Shown: positions 8,881 through 17,731 of the stretch, one piece after another
Layout: every line of letters starts with the position of its first letter
Position numbering within the stretch: the stretch's first letter is position 1
Origin: Autumnicola edwardsiae
Lineage (GTDB): Bacteria > Bacteroidota > Bacteroidia > Flavobacteriales > Flavobacteriaceae
Assembly (NCBI RefSeq): GCF_031846505.1
Contig: NZ_JAVRHP010000004.1
Coordinates: 23,852 to 87,851, forward strand
Reading direction: 5' to 3'
Length of the DNA stretch: 64,000 bases
Made by a program: the position numbers and the translations under genes
The notes under the pieces: model-generated
Database searches by the model: none
What the model was told of the DNA's origin: nothing
The model's input: the letters and a program-made list of their open reading frames with translations, nothing else

Positions 8881-9390
8881 TTACATTCCCAGTTCTTTCT
8901 TTACATCTGGCATAAGGTTGTAACCATCAGCAAGAATAACTCCGGTTCCTGTAGTAGAGTCTAGAACATAATCGTAACCTTTAGCTCTGGCTACTTTTTG
9001 TATAGCTCCACGGGCCTTTTCTATTACAGGCGCAATAAGCTCATTCTGTTTCTTTTGAAGTTCCTGTCTTGCTTTTTGGCTATGTTCCTGAATTCTTCTT
9101 TGGGTCATCTGCATTTCCTGAGAACGTTTCTGGTTCTCTTCATCGGTTACTGTTTCAACCTCTGCCTGGTAACGTTGCATGGTGCCTTGAGCTTCTGTCA
9201 ACATATCGTTAATTTCTGCATCGTAGGTTTTTTCAAGCTTTTCCAGTTGGGTCATGGCATCACCATAGGCCGGCATAGATTCCACCAGTTCCTGGGTTGC
9301 GATGTGTGCAACTTTTGATTGTGCATTTGTAAAAGCTGTAGCTCCAAGGGTCAATGCTAAAGCTATAAAAAGTGTTCTGAATTGTTTCAT
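8881..9390 (-). CDS. OmpH/Skp family periplasmic chaperone (second copy)
   Basis: 169 aa. Cleavable signal peptide ('RTLFIALALTLGATAFTNAQS'), then 'KVAHIATQELVESMPAYGDAMTQLEKLEKTYD' and a long Gln/Glu-rich coiled coil (about 45-125), and the C-terminal 'KARGAIQKVARAKGYDYVLDS' that closes the Skp head domain. Skp trimers hold unfolded outer-membrane proteins and hand them to BamA. It follows another skp gene and bamA in one run, the usual gene order in Flavobacteria. Confidence 0.93.
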   Translation of the reverse strand: MKQFRTLFIALALTLGATAFTNAQSKVAHIATQELVESMPAYGDAMTQLEKLEKTYDAEINDMLTEAQGTMQRYQAEVETVTDEENQKRSQEMQMTQRRIQEHSQKARQELQKKQNELIAPVIEKARGAIQKVARAKGYDYVLDSTTGTGVILADGYNLMPDVKKELGM

Positions 9391-9429
9391 TTTAATCGTT
9401 ATTAGTGTTAAAGTATTTAAAGTTCAAAG

Positions 9430-10236
9430 TTAATTAATTGTATCCTTTTGTTGCCTTAATTCTCGTATAGAATCCATGCGACGTTGCCGTGCTTCAATTA
9501 CTCTGGCGCGTCTTTCTTCCAGTTCTTTCTGCCTTGCAGCTTTAATGGAATCTCTTTGGCGCTGCCTCTCAGCCAGGATAGCTTCTCTCTCGTTCTGCTT
9601 ATCCTGATTTTCCTGTTCCCTTTCGGCAACTTTTTCGTCTTGTTCAACAGTTCTGCCTTCTGCTGTTTCCAACTCCTGGCGGTCCTGCCGTGACTCTATT
9701 TGTCTTCTGTTTGCAGCACGGTTTATGCTTCTAAGAACCTGGTCGCTTATATCATGCTCTTCTGCGGCATACAACATCCCGGTATCTGCAGTCCTGTCAA
9801 AAACCATGTCTAAATTTCTGTTTTCTGAAATTTCTCTCACAGCTGTAAAAACCTGATCCTGGATTGGTCGTACGAGCTGCTTTTTCTGAAGCAGGTAATC
9901 TCCATTAGGACCAAATCTTTTTTGTTGATAATCTAAAGCCTGTTCTTCCTGGTACGCTATTTCTTCTTCTCTTTCTTCTATGAGTTCTCTGGTAAGAAGT
10001 GCCCTTTCATTGTCTAGCCTGAATTTCATTTTCTCAATCTCACGTTTTTTTTCTTCAACTTCAGATTTCCATTCCAGAACCCTTGCATCAAGCTGGGACG
10101 AGGCTTCCTGATACTGAGGTACATTTTGCAGGATATATTCCATATCCACATAGCCTATACGGAAGGTTTTTTGAGCCTGTAAACCCATTCCGGCAAAGAG
10201 TGTAAGCAATGTAAAACCGAAAATCCTATTTATCAT
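9430..10236 (-). CDS. OmpH/Skp family periplasmic chaperone (first copy, long charged tail)
   Basis: 268 aa from the ATG at 10236, which gives a normal signal peptide ('MINRIFGFTLLTLFAGMGLQAQ'); the upstream in-frame ATG at 10356 would run 89 nt into bamA and add no recognisable sequence. The Skp fold spans 'TFRIGYVDMEYILQNVPQYQ' to about residue 170 ('RNLDMVFDRTADTGMLYAAE'). Residues about 185-268 are an unusual Arg/Glu/Gln-rich coil ('EREQENQDKQNEREAILAER'), absent from the second copy. Probable outer-membrane-protein chaperone acting with BamA. Confidence 0.92.
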   Translation of the reverse strand: MINRIFGFTLLTLFAGMGLQAQKTFRIGYVDMEYILQNVPQYQEASSQLDARVLEWKSEVEEKKREIEKMKFRLDNERALLTRELIEEREEEIAYQEEQALDYQQKRFGPNGDYLLQKKQLVRPIQDQVFTAVREISENRNLDMVFDRTADTGMLYAAEEHDISDQVLRSINRAANRRQIESRQDRQELETAEGRTVEQDEKVAEREQENQDKQNEREAILAERQRQRDSIKAARQKELEERRARVIEARQRRMDSIRELRQQKDTIN

Positions 10237-10267
10237 ATTCTGGATTATAGAAAATACCGTGCCAAAT

Positions 10268-12931
10268 TTAAAATTGTTGGTTAAGGATAAAGTGTGTTTC
10301 CCAGCCATGCGGCCCCTGCTCACCCACAACGGGATCAAAACCATAACCAAAATCAATCCCCAATAATCCGAACATCGGCATAAAAATCCTTATTCCTGCT
10401 CCGGCAGATCGGTTTAATTGGAACGGGTTAAAATCCCGAAAATTATCATAAGAAGCACCGCCTTCCATAAAAGTTAGGGCGTAAATAGAGGCTGATTGCT
10501 TCAGAGTAATAGGGAAACGCAGCTCCAATGAATATTTATTATAAATGGTAGCACCATCATCTGTTGCTCCTGTTGGGCGATCCAAAGGAACTACAGATTG
10601 ATTTGGGTATCCTCGTAGCTGTATGGTTTCCCTTCCGTCAAGGCTATAGGCGCCCAGTCCATCTCCTCCAAGATAAAAACGCTCGAAGGGAGGAATTCCT
10701 CTTTCGTTGTTATAGGCACCAAGGAAACCGTATTCAGCATTTGTTCGTAAAACCAGATTTTTGTTACTACCAAAATTAGCTAAAGTTGTGTACCAGGTTC
10801 CATTGAATTTTATCTTATAAAATTCAAGCCATTTAAACTTCTCCTGATCGATTTTTCTCTGGTCTCCAACAGCATTCTCGGGTAATACCCTTGCTCCAGA
10901 GTTGTCTATTAAATTTCCATTTTCATCCTCAAGTTGAAATTCACGTTGCTCCGAAAGATTCTCATAATCTGTACCGTTCCATAAGGAATAGGGCGGGGTG
11001 AATTTAGCAGTTAATCGAAATTGCGATCCTCCAATCGGGAAAACAGGATTGGTATAAGTGTTATCTCTTGTTAGCCCAAATGTGTAAGTAAGGTTGTTGG
11101 AATAACCATCCCCAAAAGTAAAGAGTCCTGTATTATAGTTGTTAAGATCATATCTCTGAAATCCTACGGAGTGAGAAACTGTCATAAATCTATCTGGTAC
11201 ACTTAGGCGTTTTGCCAAACCTACGCTTACTCCAAGAATATCGAAACTTCTGCTTCTGTCTGCCCTCCTGTTTAGGTAATCAAATAGAAACTGGCGTGTA
11301 TAGCTAAAGGAGGTGGAGAAACTTACTGGTTTCACGCCGCCCAGCCAGGGTTCCCGGAAGGAAAGGCTATATGTTTGGTAATAGGTGCTGGCCTGGGCTC
11401 TAAGAGAGAGGCTTTGGCCATCACCCATAGGTACCGGTTTATATGCCTCTTTGTCAAATATGCTACCAATAGAAAAGTTATTAAAAGAAAGTCCTAAAGT
11501 TCCAATAAATCCTCCGCCACCGTAACCACCCTGTAGTTCTATTTGACTGGCTCCTGATTCTACCACAGAATATTCTAGATCTAAAGTTCCTGTGTTGGGA
11601 TTAGGATCTACAAGGTTAGGGGTTAGCTGTTCCGCATCAAAGAAACCTAACTGCCCCAACTCACGCAATGTACCCATGATATTGGCTTTGCTGTATTTTT
11701 GTCCCGGTTTCGTTAAAAGCTCTCTGTATATTACATGGTCTTTTGTTCTGTCGTTTCCTGTAACCCTAATTTTATTAAAGAAAGCTTCTTTTCCTTCAGA
11801 AATTCTTACTTCAAAGTCTATGGTGTCATTCTCAACGCTCGTTTCAACCAGGTTAATGTTAGAAAAAAGATAACCGTTGTTCTGGTATAGGTTGGTAAGA
11901 TCCTGTGCATCTGGTTTAGTATTGTCCATGATCCTTTTGTCCAATAAAACACCATTATAAACATCACCTTTCTGAATACCAAAAACCCGTGAAAGTTGTT
12001 CATCTGTATAAACGCTGTTTCCAACAAAATCTATGTTTCCAACATAATAGCGATCACCTTCTTCAAGCCTTAATTGTAAGGCTATAGTCTCCTCATCCTT
12101 GCGGATCAATGAATCTGAAATGATCCTGGCATTCCTAAATCCGTTTTCTTTATACTTATCCACGACGGCAGCTTTGTCTTCCTGATAATCACTGCGAACA
12201 AATTTGGATCTCTTCCAAAAGCGGATGAGGTTCTTTTGTTTAGTATTTTTCATATTTCGCCTTAGCTTGGCGTCAGAAAATACTTCGTTTCCTATAAATT
12301 CTATGTCGTCAATTTTAACCCGGTCTCCACGATCTACGTTTACTACCATGTTCACACGATTGGCCTGAGAGGTAGTGTCTTCTATGGGAATAGTGTTAAT
12401 AGCTACTTTAGTGTTAAAATAGCCTTCTTTTTTATACTTGTTTTCGATGTAGTTCTTTGTGGTCGTAATTAGGTTCTCAGTAACTTTAGTTCCTGGAGTT
12501 AGACTGTTCTCCTCAATAAGTTCTTCTATTTCCCTTTTCTTTTTGACTCCCTGGATACGTGCTTGTGCAAGCTGGGGTACTTCCTGAATTTCAAGTTCCA
12601 GATCTGCCACATCTCCTTCAACATTAGTAATGTAAAAATTAATGTCACTAAAGCTTCCAATATCCCACAGTTTTTGTACAATCTTACTCAAACGTTCTCC
12701 GGGGATATAAATCTCTTCTCCTTCTTTTAAACCAGTGTAGGCGATCACCGTTTGTTCATTAAAACTAACAGTACCGGTCACCTTTATGTCGCCAATGATA
12801 TATTTTTCTCCGTTGGCAAGAGGTAAGTCCTGAGCTTGTGTAGATATGCTAAAGGTAAATATAAATGCTAAGAGTGCTAAAAGTCTCCCTGTGGTGAATG
12901 CATTAACTGAGTTGCTCACTAGTTTTTCCAA
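10268..12931 (-). CDS. bamA: Outer membrane protein assembly factor BamA
   Basis: About 887 aa. Signal peptide 'GRLLALLAFIFTFSISTQAQ', five POTRA domains (about 45-440, e.g. 'IKVTGTVSFNEQTVIAYTGL'), then the 16-strand barrel with 'YTFGLTRDNTYTNPVFPIGGS', 'LRGYPNQS' (the conserved VRGY/F-type motif) and C-terminal 'GWETHFILNQQF'. It is the essential insertase for beta-barrel proteins. Start is ambiguous: no suitable ATG exists; TTG at 12931 or GTG at 12919 both precede the signal peptide and overlap the end of uppS; the far ATG at 13027 would overlap uppS by 125 nt. Translational coupling with uppS is likely. Confidence 0.95.
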   Translation of the reverse strand: MEKLVSNSVNAFTTGRLLALLAFIFTFSISTQAQDLPLANGEKYIIGDIKVTGTVSFNEQTVIAYTGLKEGEEIYIPGERLSKIVQKLWDIGSFSDINFYITNVEGDVADLELEIQEVPQLAQARIQGVKKKREIEELIEENSLTPGTKVTENLITTTKNYIENKYKKEGYFNTKVAINTIPIEDTTSQANRVNMVVNVDRGDRVKIDDIEFIGNEVFSDAKLRRNMKNTKQKNLIRFWKRSKFVRSDYQEDKAAVVDKYKENGFRNARIISDSLIRKDEETIALQLRLEEGDRYYVGNIDFVGNSVYTDEQLSRVFGIQKGDVYNGVLLDKRIMDNTKPDAQDLTNLYQNNGYLFSNINLVETSVENDTIDFEVRISEGKEAFFNKIRVTGNDRTKDHVIYRELLTKPGQKYSKANIMGTLRELGQLGFFDAEQLTPNLVDPNPNTGTLDLEYSVVESGASQIELQGGYGGGGFIGTLGLSFNNFSIGSIFDKEAYKPVPMGDGQSLSLRAQASTYYQTYSLSFREPWLGGVKPVSFSTSFSYTRQFLFDYLNRRADRSRSFDILGVSVGLAKRLSVPDRFMTVSHSVGFQRYDLNNYNTGLFTFGDGYSNNLTYTFGLTRDNTYTNPVFPIGGSQFRLTAKFTPPYSLWNGTDYENLSEQREFQLEDENGNLIDNSGARVLPENAVGDQRKIDQEKFKWLEFYKIKFNGTWYTTLANFGSNKNLVLRTNAEYGFLGAYNNERGIPPFERFYLGGDGLGAYSLDGRETIQLRGYPNQSVVPLDRPTGATDDGATIYNKYSLELRFPITLKQSASIYALTFMEGGASYDNFRDFNPFQLNRSAGAGIRIFMPMFGLLGIDFGYGFDPVVGEQGPHGWETHFILNQQF

Positions 12932-13643
12932 ATCTTCGTTCTCTGTTTTGATAATTGTAAATGGCTTCAAAAAGATCTTCTTTTCTAAAGTCCGGCCATA
13001 AAATTTTTGTAAAATATAATTCGGCATATGCTATTTGCCATAGCAGGAAATTGCTTATTCGCTGCTCACCGCTTGTCCTGATCAACAGGTCCACGTCTGG
13101 TAAATTGTGGGTGTAAAGATGCTTATTTATAACCGATTCATCAATAGCATCAATGGATAATTCATTGTTTTCAATCTCTTTACTAATACTTTTAATGCAG
13201 TTAGTCAATTCTTCACGGGAACCATAGCTAAGTGCGAGTGTAAGAATCATCCTTTTATTGGAGCTGGTTTTTTCTATAACTTCTGAAAGTTCCCTACGTG
13301 CTTTTTTAGGAAGTGTGTGAATATTGCCTATAGCTTTTAACTGTATATCATTTTCCTGAAGGGTTTTTATCTCTTTCCGAAGAGAAGAAACCAGTAATTT
13401 CATAAGTAGATCCACTTCGAGCTTTGGACGGTTCCAGTTTTCAGTAGAAAAAGCATAAAGAGTAAGGTGTTTGACTCCAATTTCAGCACATCCTTCTACC
13501 ACGTCTCTTACAGCAGTGGTGCCTTCTTCATGCCCCGCAGCTCTTAAATAGCCTTTTTTTTGCGCCCACCGCCCGTTGCCATCCATAATAACGGCGATAT
13601 GCAGGGGTAATTTTTCAAGGTTTATTTTGTCTCTAAAGATCAT
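12903..13643 (-). CDS. uppS: Undecaprenyl diphosphate synthase (isoprenyl transferase)
   Basis: 246 aa. Cytosolic cis-prenyltransferase that adds isopentenyl units to farnesyl diphosphate, giving the C55 lipid carrier for peptidoglycan and surface glycans. 'HIAVIMDGNGRWAQKKG' holds catalytic Asp21; 'LTLYAFSTENWNRP' and 'DLLIRTSGEQRISNFLLWQIAYAELYF' are the substrate-binding motifs. The gene starts 1 nt after the PorG-like gene stops and its end overlaps bamA, so it is translationally coupled in the envelope operon. Confidence 0.97.
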   Translation of the reverse strand: MIFRDKINLEKLPLHIAVIMDGNGRWAQKKGYLRAAGHEEGTTAVRDVVEGCAEIGVKHLTLYAFSTENWNRPKLEVDLLMKLLVSSLRKEIKTLQENDIQLKAIGNIHTLPKKARRELSEVIEKTSSNKRMILTLALSYGSREELTNCIKSISKEIENNELSIDAIDESVINKHLYTHNLPDVDLLIRTSGEQRISNFLLWQIAYAELYFTKILWPDFRKEDLFEAIYNYQNRERRFGKTSEQLS

Positions 13644-13644
13644 A

Positions 13645-14346
13645 TTAAAAGCGGCTATAACATGGTTTTCTTCCGAAGGTAAAAGTAAGGCTTATCCCAG
13701 TAAATACATACCAGTCTGAAGTATTTCTATTTCCAAACTCAATAGGCGGGTCTCTTCTCCCAAGAAGTTCAGAAGGCCAGCTGCCATCCAGGTTGTCGCT
13801 GAAGGTGTAACGGGCACCTATTTCCAATCCTCCTATAATATGTTCCGTAATTGTTTCTTTGTATCCTAAGACCATTGGTATTGCAAATTCCCAGTTTGTT
13901 CCTTCATTTTCTAAATTACCCGCTCTTCCATCCCTTAGGTAAACATGATCGGCTCTAAAAAAGGTTATTCCTGTATATAGGTAAGGAGTGCTCTGGGGGG
14001 TGCCTTCGTGTAAATCATAACTCCAGAAATTATACTCAATTCCTAAAGAAGCTTCAGCAATTGTGTTGGTAAAGGAGTAGCCTCGCTGCTGCCTTCGGGT
14101 TTCACTGGATTTGGCATCATCTGCAGCTATTTCTGCATAAAGTAAGGACGCCCGGAAAGCGTGCCTGGGACTTCTGTTCCATTTTGCCATTACTCCGCCC
14201 ACCAGTGTATTTGGATAAATATAATTGGACTTTCCTACGTCTCCAATATAATTGGCACCACCAATAAAAGGTCCCAATTCGAACGTTTGGGAGTAGGAAA
14301 AGGCGGTGTAAACAACCAAAAAAGTAAAAGCAAGTAGGTGCTTCAT
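13645..14346 (-). CDS. PorG-like (DUF6089) outer membrane protein
   Basis: 233 aa. Signal peptide 'MKHLLAFTFLVVYTAFSYSQ'; mature start 'FELGPFIGGANYIGDVGKSNYI' and C-terminal 'SDWYVFTGISLTFTFGRKPCY' are typical of DUF6089/PorG proteins, small barrels described in the type IX secretion system of Porphyromonas. It sits between nadK and uppS/bamA, the conserved place of this family in Flavobacteria. The role in T9SS is inferred from family naming; barrel fold is clear. Confidence 0.88.
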   Translation of the reverse strand: MKHLLAFTFLVVYTAFSYSQTFELGPFIGGANYIGDVGKSNYIYPNTLVGGVMAKWNRSPRHAFRASLLYAEIAADDAKSSETRRQQRGYSFTNTIAEASLGIEYNFWSYDLHEGTPQSTPYLYTGITFFRADHVYLRDGRAGNLENEGTNWEFAIPMVLGYKETITEHIIGGLEIGARYTFSDNLDGSWPSELLGRRDPPIEFGNRNTSDWYVFTGISLTFTFGRKPCYSRF

Positions 14347-14446
14347 AGGTTTTTAAAAGTCTGCAAATATAACAATTATGTTTGCTCCACAATATTTTGA
14401 GCATTTTTGTACACAGTTATAAACAGATTTGGGAAACTTTTATTGC

Positions 14447-15331
14447 CTAATTACGTTTATCTTCTCCCCAAAGTAGCTTCTTCCGTAGGGTTTTTAGAAA
14501 ACTGTCTCCATGCAGTTCTACAATCTTAATCGCGAACGGGGCCTTTTCTATTGTTATTTCGGTATCGTTCTCCAAAGTGGCAATGCGGGAATCCATAGAA
14601 ACGAGATAAGAGTTTTCCCTTCCGGAAACTTTGAGGCGAATTTTTGTACTATCTGTAATCACCAGAGGTCTGGCGTTAAGATTATGAGGTGCAATAGGGG
14701 TAATAATAAGTGAATTAACATTTGGCGTAATTACCGGGCCACCACAACTTAGAGAATATCCTGTGGAGCCTGTGGGAGTGGATATTATTACACCATCTGC
14801 CCAGTAGGAAGTGAGGTACTGGTCGTCCAGCCATGTATCTACGGTTATCATAGAGGTGGTGTTTCTTCGGCTCACCGCAATTTCATTAAGGGCCACATGT
14901 TTAAATACCCCGTCTGGATTTTCGGGATCTGTAGAGATTTTCAGAACGGTTCTTTCTGAAATACTGTAATTTTTTTGAAGGATGTTATGAATAGTGGCTT
15001 TAATTTCTTCTTTTTGAATGGTGGCGAGAAAACCAAGTCTGCCTGTATTTATTCCTAAAATGGGAATATCCAGGTCACGAATGTAATTAATAGATTTTAG
15101 TATTGTTCCATCTCCGCCAATACAGAAAAAAAGGTCGTAGGAATTATCCAGTTCTTCAAACGTTCTGAAATGATTGTATTCCTTATTTATGGTTTCATTC
15201 TTGTTAATTAGATCAAGAAAGTTTTCTTCTATAATTACCTCCACATTCTCCTGGTCGAGCAGTTCCAGCAACTGTGCGATGTACTTCCCGGCGTTGGCGT
15301 GATAAAATTGCCCATAAATCCCTATTTTCAT
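14447..15331 (-). CDS. nadK: NAD kinase
   Basis: 294 aa. Phosphorylates NAD to NADP in the cytosol. 'FFCIGGDGTILKSI' (GGDGT at 72-76) and 'PILGINTGRLGFLA' form the nucleotide site; 'ALNEIAVSRRNTTSMITVDTWLD' and 'TPTGSTGYSLSCGGPVI' complete the family signature. Full length. Preceded by a CBS-domain gene (58 nt) and followed by the PorG-like gene (100 nt), all on the minus strand. Confidence 0.97.
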   Translation of the reverse strand: MKIGIYGQFYHANAGKYIAQLLELLDQENVEVIIEENFLDLINKNETINKEYNHFRTFEELDNSYDLFFCIGGDGTILKSINYIRDLDIPILGINTGRLGFLATIQKEEIKATIHNILQKNYSISERTVLKISTDPENPDGVFKHVALNEIAVSRRNTTSMITVDTWLDDQYLTSYWADGVIISTPTGSTGYSLSCGGPVITPNVNSLIITPIAPHNLNARPLVITDSTKIRLKVSGRENSYLVSMDSRIATLENDTEITIEKAPFAIKIVELHGDSFLKTLRKKLLWGEDKRN

Positions 15332-15389
15332 AAAATAAATATTAAAAAGACCCTGTTGTTAAGAAGAAAAAATAGCTTTTTTTAGATAA

Positions 15390-16046
15390 TTATATATTCA
15401 GGTACTTATCAAGATATTTTGACCTGTCTTTCATGTTCTTTTTAAAGGTATCTTCCTGGTGCTCTGAAATTATGTTGTACCCATAGCGCCTAAAGGCCTG
15501 GATAATGGCAGTCATAGCCGTGGGGCTGGTTTTAATTGTGATTTGGGCAACATCATTTTCTATCTTCGAAACAAAGGCACCTAAAATATGGCCATTATTG
15601 GTCTCTACTATCTGGCTTACTTCACTAATTGAGTAATCTTTAAAACTTTTTTCAACCACAAGGATGTTTCCGGATTCATTTAAAAAAGGAGTTTCATTAA
15701 AGAGGCTAATCATATCATTAACTTCAAAATAACCCTGGTAAACGTTGCTTTCATCGAGCACCGGAAGCAAATTAGTATCGTTTTGAGCAAAAGATTCCAG
15801 AATATCCAGCCAATAGCCGTTTTCCCTTACAAAAAAACCTTCCAAAGCATATTGATAATCTTCCAATGTCTTTTCTGCATCAAAGCAGCGGATGTCATTT
15901 TCTGAAATGCAACCAATATAGGTTCCGCTTTTTTCTACCGGTAGATGTGTATAGGTTAGGTTGTTAAATAGATCCTGGGTTTCTCCAATTCTATCGGAGA
16001 GTTTCAGGATGTTAACGTCGTTTAAAATATATTCCTCCATGCTCAT
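15390..16046 (-). CDS. CBS-domain protein
   Basis: 218 aa. Two CBS motifs (about 5-65: 'NDVNILKLSDRIGETQDLFNNLTYTHLPVEKSG'; about 70-130: 'NDTNLLPVLDESNVYQGYFEVNDMISLF') followed by an ACT-like tail ('SEVSQIVETNNGHILGAFVS', 'QITIKTSPTAMTAIIQAFRRYGYNI'). CBS pairs usually sense adenylates; a regulatory link with neighbouring nadK is tempting but only inference. It is the first gene of the minus-strand run and diverges from pdxJ over an 88-bp gap. Confidence 0.85.
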   Translation of the reverse strand: MSMEEYILNDVNILKLSDRIGETQDLFNNLTYTHLPVEKSGTYIGCISENDIRCFDAEKTLEDYQYALEGFFVRENGYWLDILESFAQNDTNLLPVLDESNVYQGYFEVNDMISLFNETPFLNESGNILVVEKSFKDYSISEVSQIVETNNGHILGAFVSKIENDVAQITIKTSPTAMTAIIQAFRRYGYNIISEHQEDTFKKNMKDRSKYLDKYLNI

Positions 16047-16108
16047 AATCTTGCTCCTTTTTCTGCAAATTAATCAAAATAATATTCAATGAAGCAGGGG
16101 CAACTTTG

Positions 16109-16116
16109 TATTTTTG
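16109..16116 (+). promoter_or_regulatory. Candidate -7 box for pdxJ
   Basis: TATTTTTG matches TAnnTTTG and lies 18 nt ahead of the pdxJ ATG; no convincing -33 box. Confidence 0.35.
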
Positions 16117-16134
16117 TTATATAAAGCTAAAAAT

Positions 16135-16848
16135 ATGACCAAATTAAGTGTAAATATTAATAAAATTGCTACTCTTAGAAATGCGCGCGGCGGAAATATT
16201 CCTAATGTCGTTCAGGTAGCACTGGATATAGAATCTTTTGGGGCTCAGGGCATAACTGTACATCCAAGGCCAGATGAGCGGCATATAACCTATCAGGATG
16301 TGCTTGATCTTAGTCGTGTCTTGACAACAGAGTTTAATATTGAAGGGAATCCTATTACAAAATTCGTGAATCTTGTACTACAGGTAAAGCCGGCCCAGGT
16401 GACTCTCGTGCCAGATAAAGAAGATGCCATAACCTCCAATGCAGGATGGGATACCGTGCAGAATAAAACTTATCTTAAAGAAGTAATTTCGGTATTTAAG
16501 GAAAATAATATCCGGACTTCTATTTTCGTAGATCCCGAACCCGAGATGATAAAAGCGGCAGTGGAGACCGGTGCAGACAGGATAGAGCTATATACTGAAG
16601 CTTACGCTGTTTCCTATGCAAATGGCGAAAAGGAAGGTGTGATGCCTTATGCAGAATGTGCTAAAATTGCACATGAGCTAGGGCTGGAAATAAATGCAGG
16701 GCACGATCTTTCTTTAGATAATATTGAATATTTTAAAGAGAAGGTGCCTCATGTAGATGAGGTTTCTATTGGCCACGCCTTAATCTCAGAGTCCTTATAC
16801 ATTGGGCTGGAAAAAACGATACAAGAATATCTAAAAATACTTAAGTAA
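16135..16848 (+). CDS. pdxJ: Pyridoxine 5'-phosphate synthase
   Basis: 237 aa. Condenses 3-amino-1-hydroxyacetone phosphate with deoxyxylulose phosphate to make pyridoxine 5'-phosphate (DXP-dependent B6 route). The ATG at 16135 gives the family N-terminus 'TKLSVNINKIATLRNARGGN'; the ATG at 16114 adds seven unrelated residues. Motifs 'GITVHPRPDERHI', 'QVTLVPDK', 'IELYTEAYA' and 'VSIGHALISESLY' are all present. The next gene starts 1 nt after its stop. Confidence 0.97.
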   Translation: MTKLSVNINKIATLRNARGGNIPNVVQVALDIESFGAQGITVHPRPDERHITYQDVLDLSRVLTTEFNIEGNPITKFVNLVLQVKPAQVTLVPDKEDAITSNAGWDTVQNKTYLKEVISVFKENNIRTSIFVDPEPEMIKAAVETGADRIELYTEAYAVSYANGEKEGVMPYAECAKIAHELGLEINAGHDLSLDNIEYFKEKVPHVDEVSIGHALISESLYIGLEKTIQEYLKILK

Positions 16849-16849
16849 A

Positions 16850-17614
16850 ATGAAGTTACATTCAACAACAGTTGGGAAAGGTAAACCTCTCCTTATTTTA
16901 CACGGATTCCTGGGAATGAGTGATAACTGGAAAACCTTGGGAAATTCCTTTGCAGAAGAAGGATTTGAGGTGCATCTTCTAGATCAGCGAAATCACGGTA
17001 AAAGCCCACACAGTGATGACTTTAATTATAATCTTCTTGCTGAAGATATTGCACTTTATTGCAGTGAAAGAAAGCTGGAAAATATTGTCCTTCTTGGTCA
17101 TTCCATGGGTGGTAAAACGGCCATGTTAACAGCTTTTCTTCATCCTGAATTAGTGGAAAAATTAATAGTAGTGGATATTGCACCTAAGTATTATGCTCCT
17201 CATCACCAGGAAATCCTGGCAGGTCTAACAGCTTTGGATGAAGCTACCATAACTTCCCGTGGAGATGCTGAAGACTTTTTAGCAGATTTTGTTCCGGACA
17301 AACCAACAAGGCTGTTCCTGTTAAAAAACCTTTACTGGAAAACCAAAGAAAAACTTTCCTTGAAACTCAATTTAGAATCGCTGAAAAATAATATAGAGGA
17401 TCTTGGCGCAGCACTTCCAGTACAATATGCTTATGAAAAGTCCACTCTTTTTATAAAGGGTGGAAAGTCAAAATACATTAAAGATGAAGATTGGGAAGAG
17501 ATCAAAGAACAATTTAGTAAGGCAGAGTTAGTGACTATTCCCGGAGCTGGGCATTGGGTGCATGCAGAAAAGAGGAAGGAATTCTTTAATGTGGTATTGG
17601 GATTTCTTCAATGA
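16850..17614 (+). CDS. Alpha/beta hydrolase (YbfF-like esterase)
   Basis: 254 aa. Oxyanion-loop motif 'LILHGFLGMSDNW', nucleophile elbow 'GHSMGG' (Ser at about 85), acid in 'LFIKGGKSKYI' and catalytic His in 'IPGAGHWVHAE' near residue 237. The whole sequence including 'DQRNHGKSPHSD' matches the YbfF type of cytosolic esterase/thioesterase; natural substrate unknown. It is directly coupled to pdxJ (1-nt gap). Confidence 0.92.
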   Translation: MKLHSTTVGKGKPLLILHGFLGMSDNWKTLGNSFAEEGFEVHLLDQRNHGKSPHSDDFNYNLLAEDIALYCSERKLENIVLLGHSMGGKTAMLTAFLHPELVEKLIVVDIAPKYYAPHHQEILAGLTALDEATITSRGDAEDFLADFVPDKPTRLFLLKNLYWKTKEKLSLKLNLESLKNNIEDLGAALPVQYAYEKSTLFIKGGKSKYIKDEDWEEIKEQFSKAELVTIPGAGHWVHAEKRKEFFNVVLGFLQ

Positions 17615-17626
17615 ATGTTAAATTTG
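17597..17626 (+). promoter_or_regulatory. Candidate promoter of the fadL-lipoprotein operon
   Basis: TTG (17597-17599), 19 nt, TAAATTTG (17619-17626) fits the Bacteroidetes -33/-7 pattern. It overlaps the end of the esterase gene and leaves a leader of about 100 nt. Confidence 0.45.
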
Positions 17627-17731
17627 TTATGTACGCATAATAAATTCATAAGAAATGTTGTTTAATTTTTATTTTATTCCAATATTAGCCTCTATATATT
17701 AAACAATATTGAATTTTAATCACTGTTATTT

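Noticed and set aside
9430..10356. First skp start at ATG 10356
   Set aside because: Would overlap bamA by 89 nt; the ATG at 10236 gives an ordinary signal peptide.
10268..13027. BamA start at the far ATG 13027
   Set aside because: It would overlap uppS by 125 nt and put 45 unrelated residues before the signal peptide; TTG 12931 or GTG 12919 fit better.
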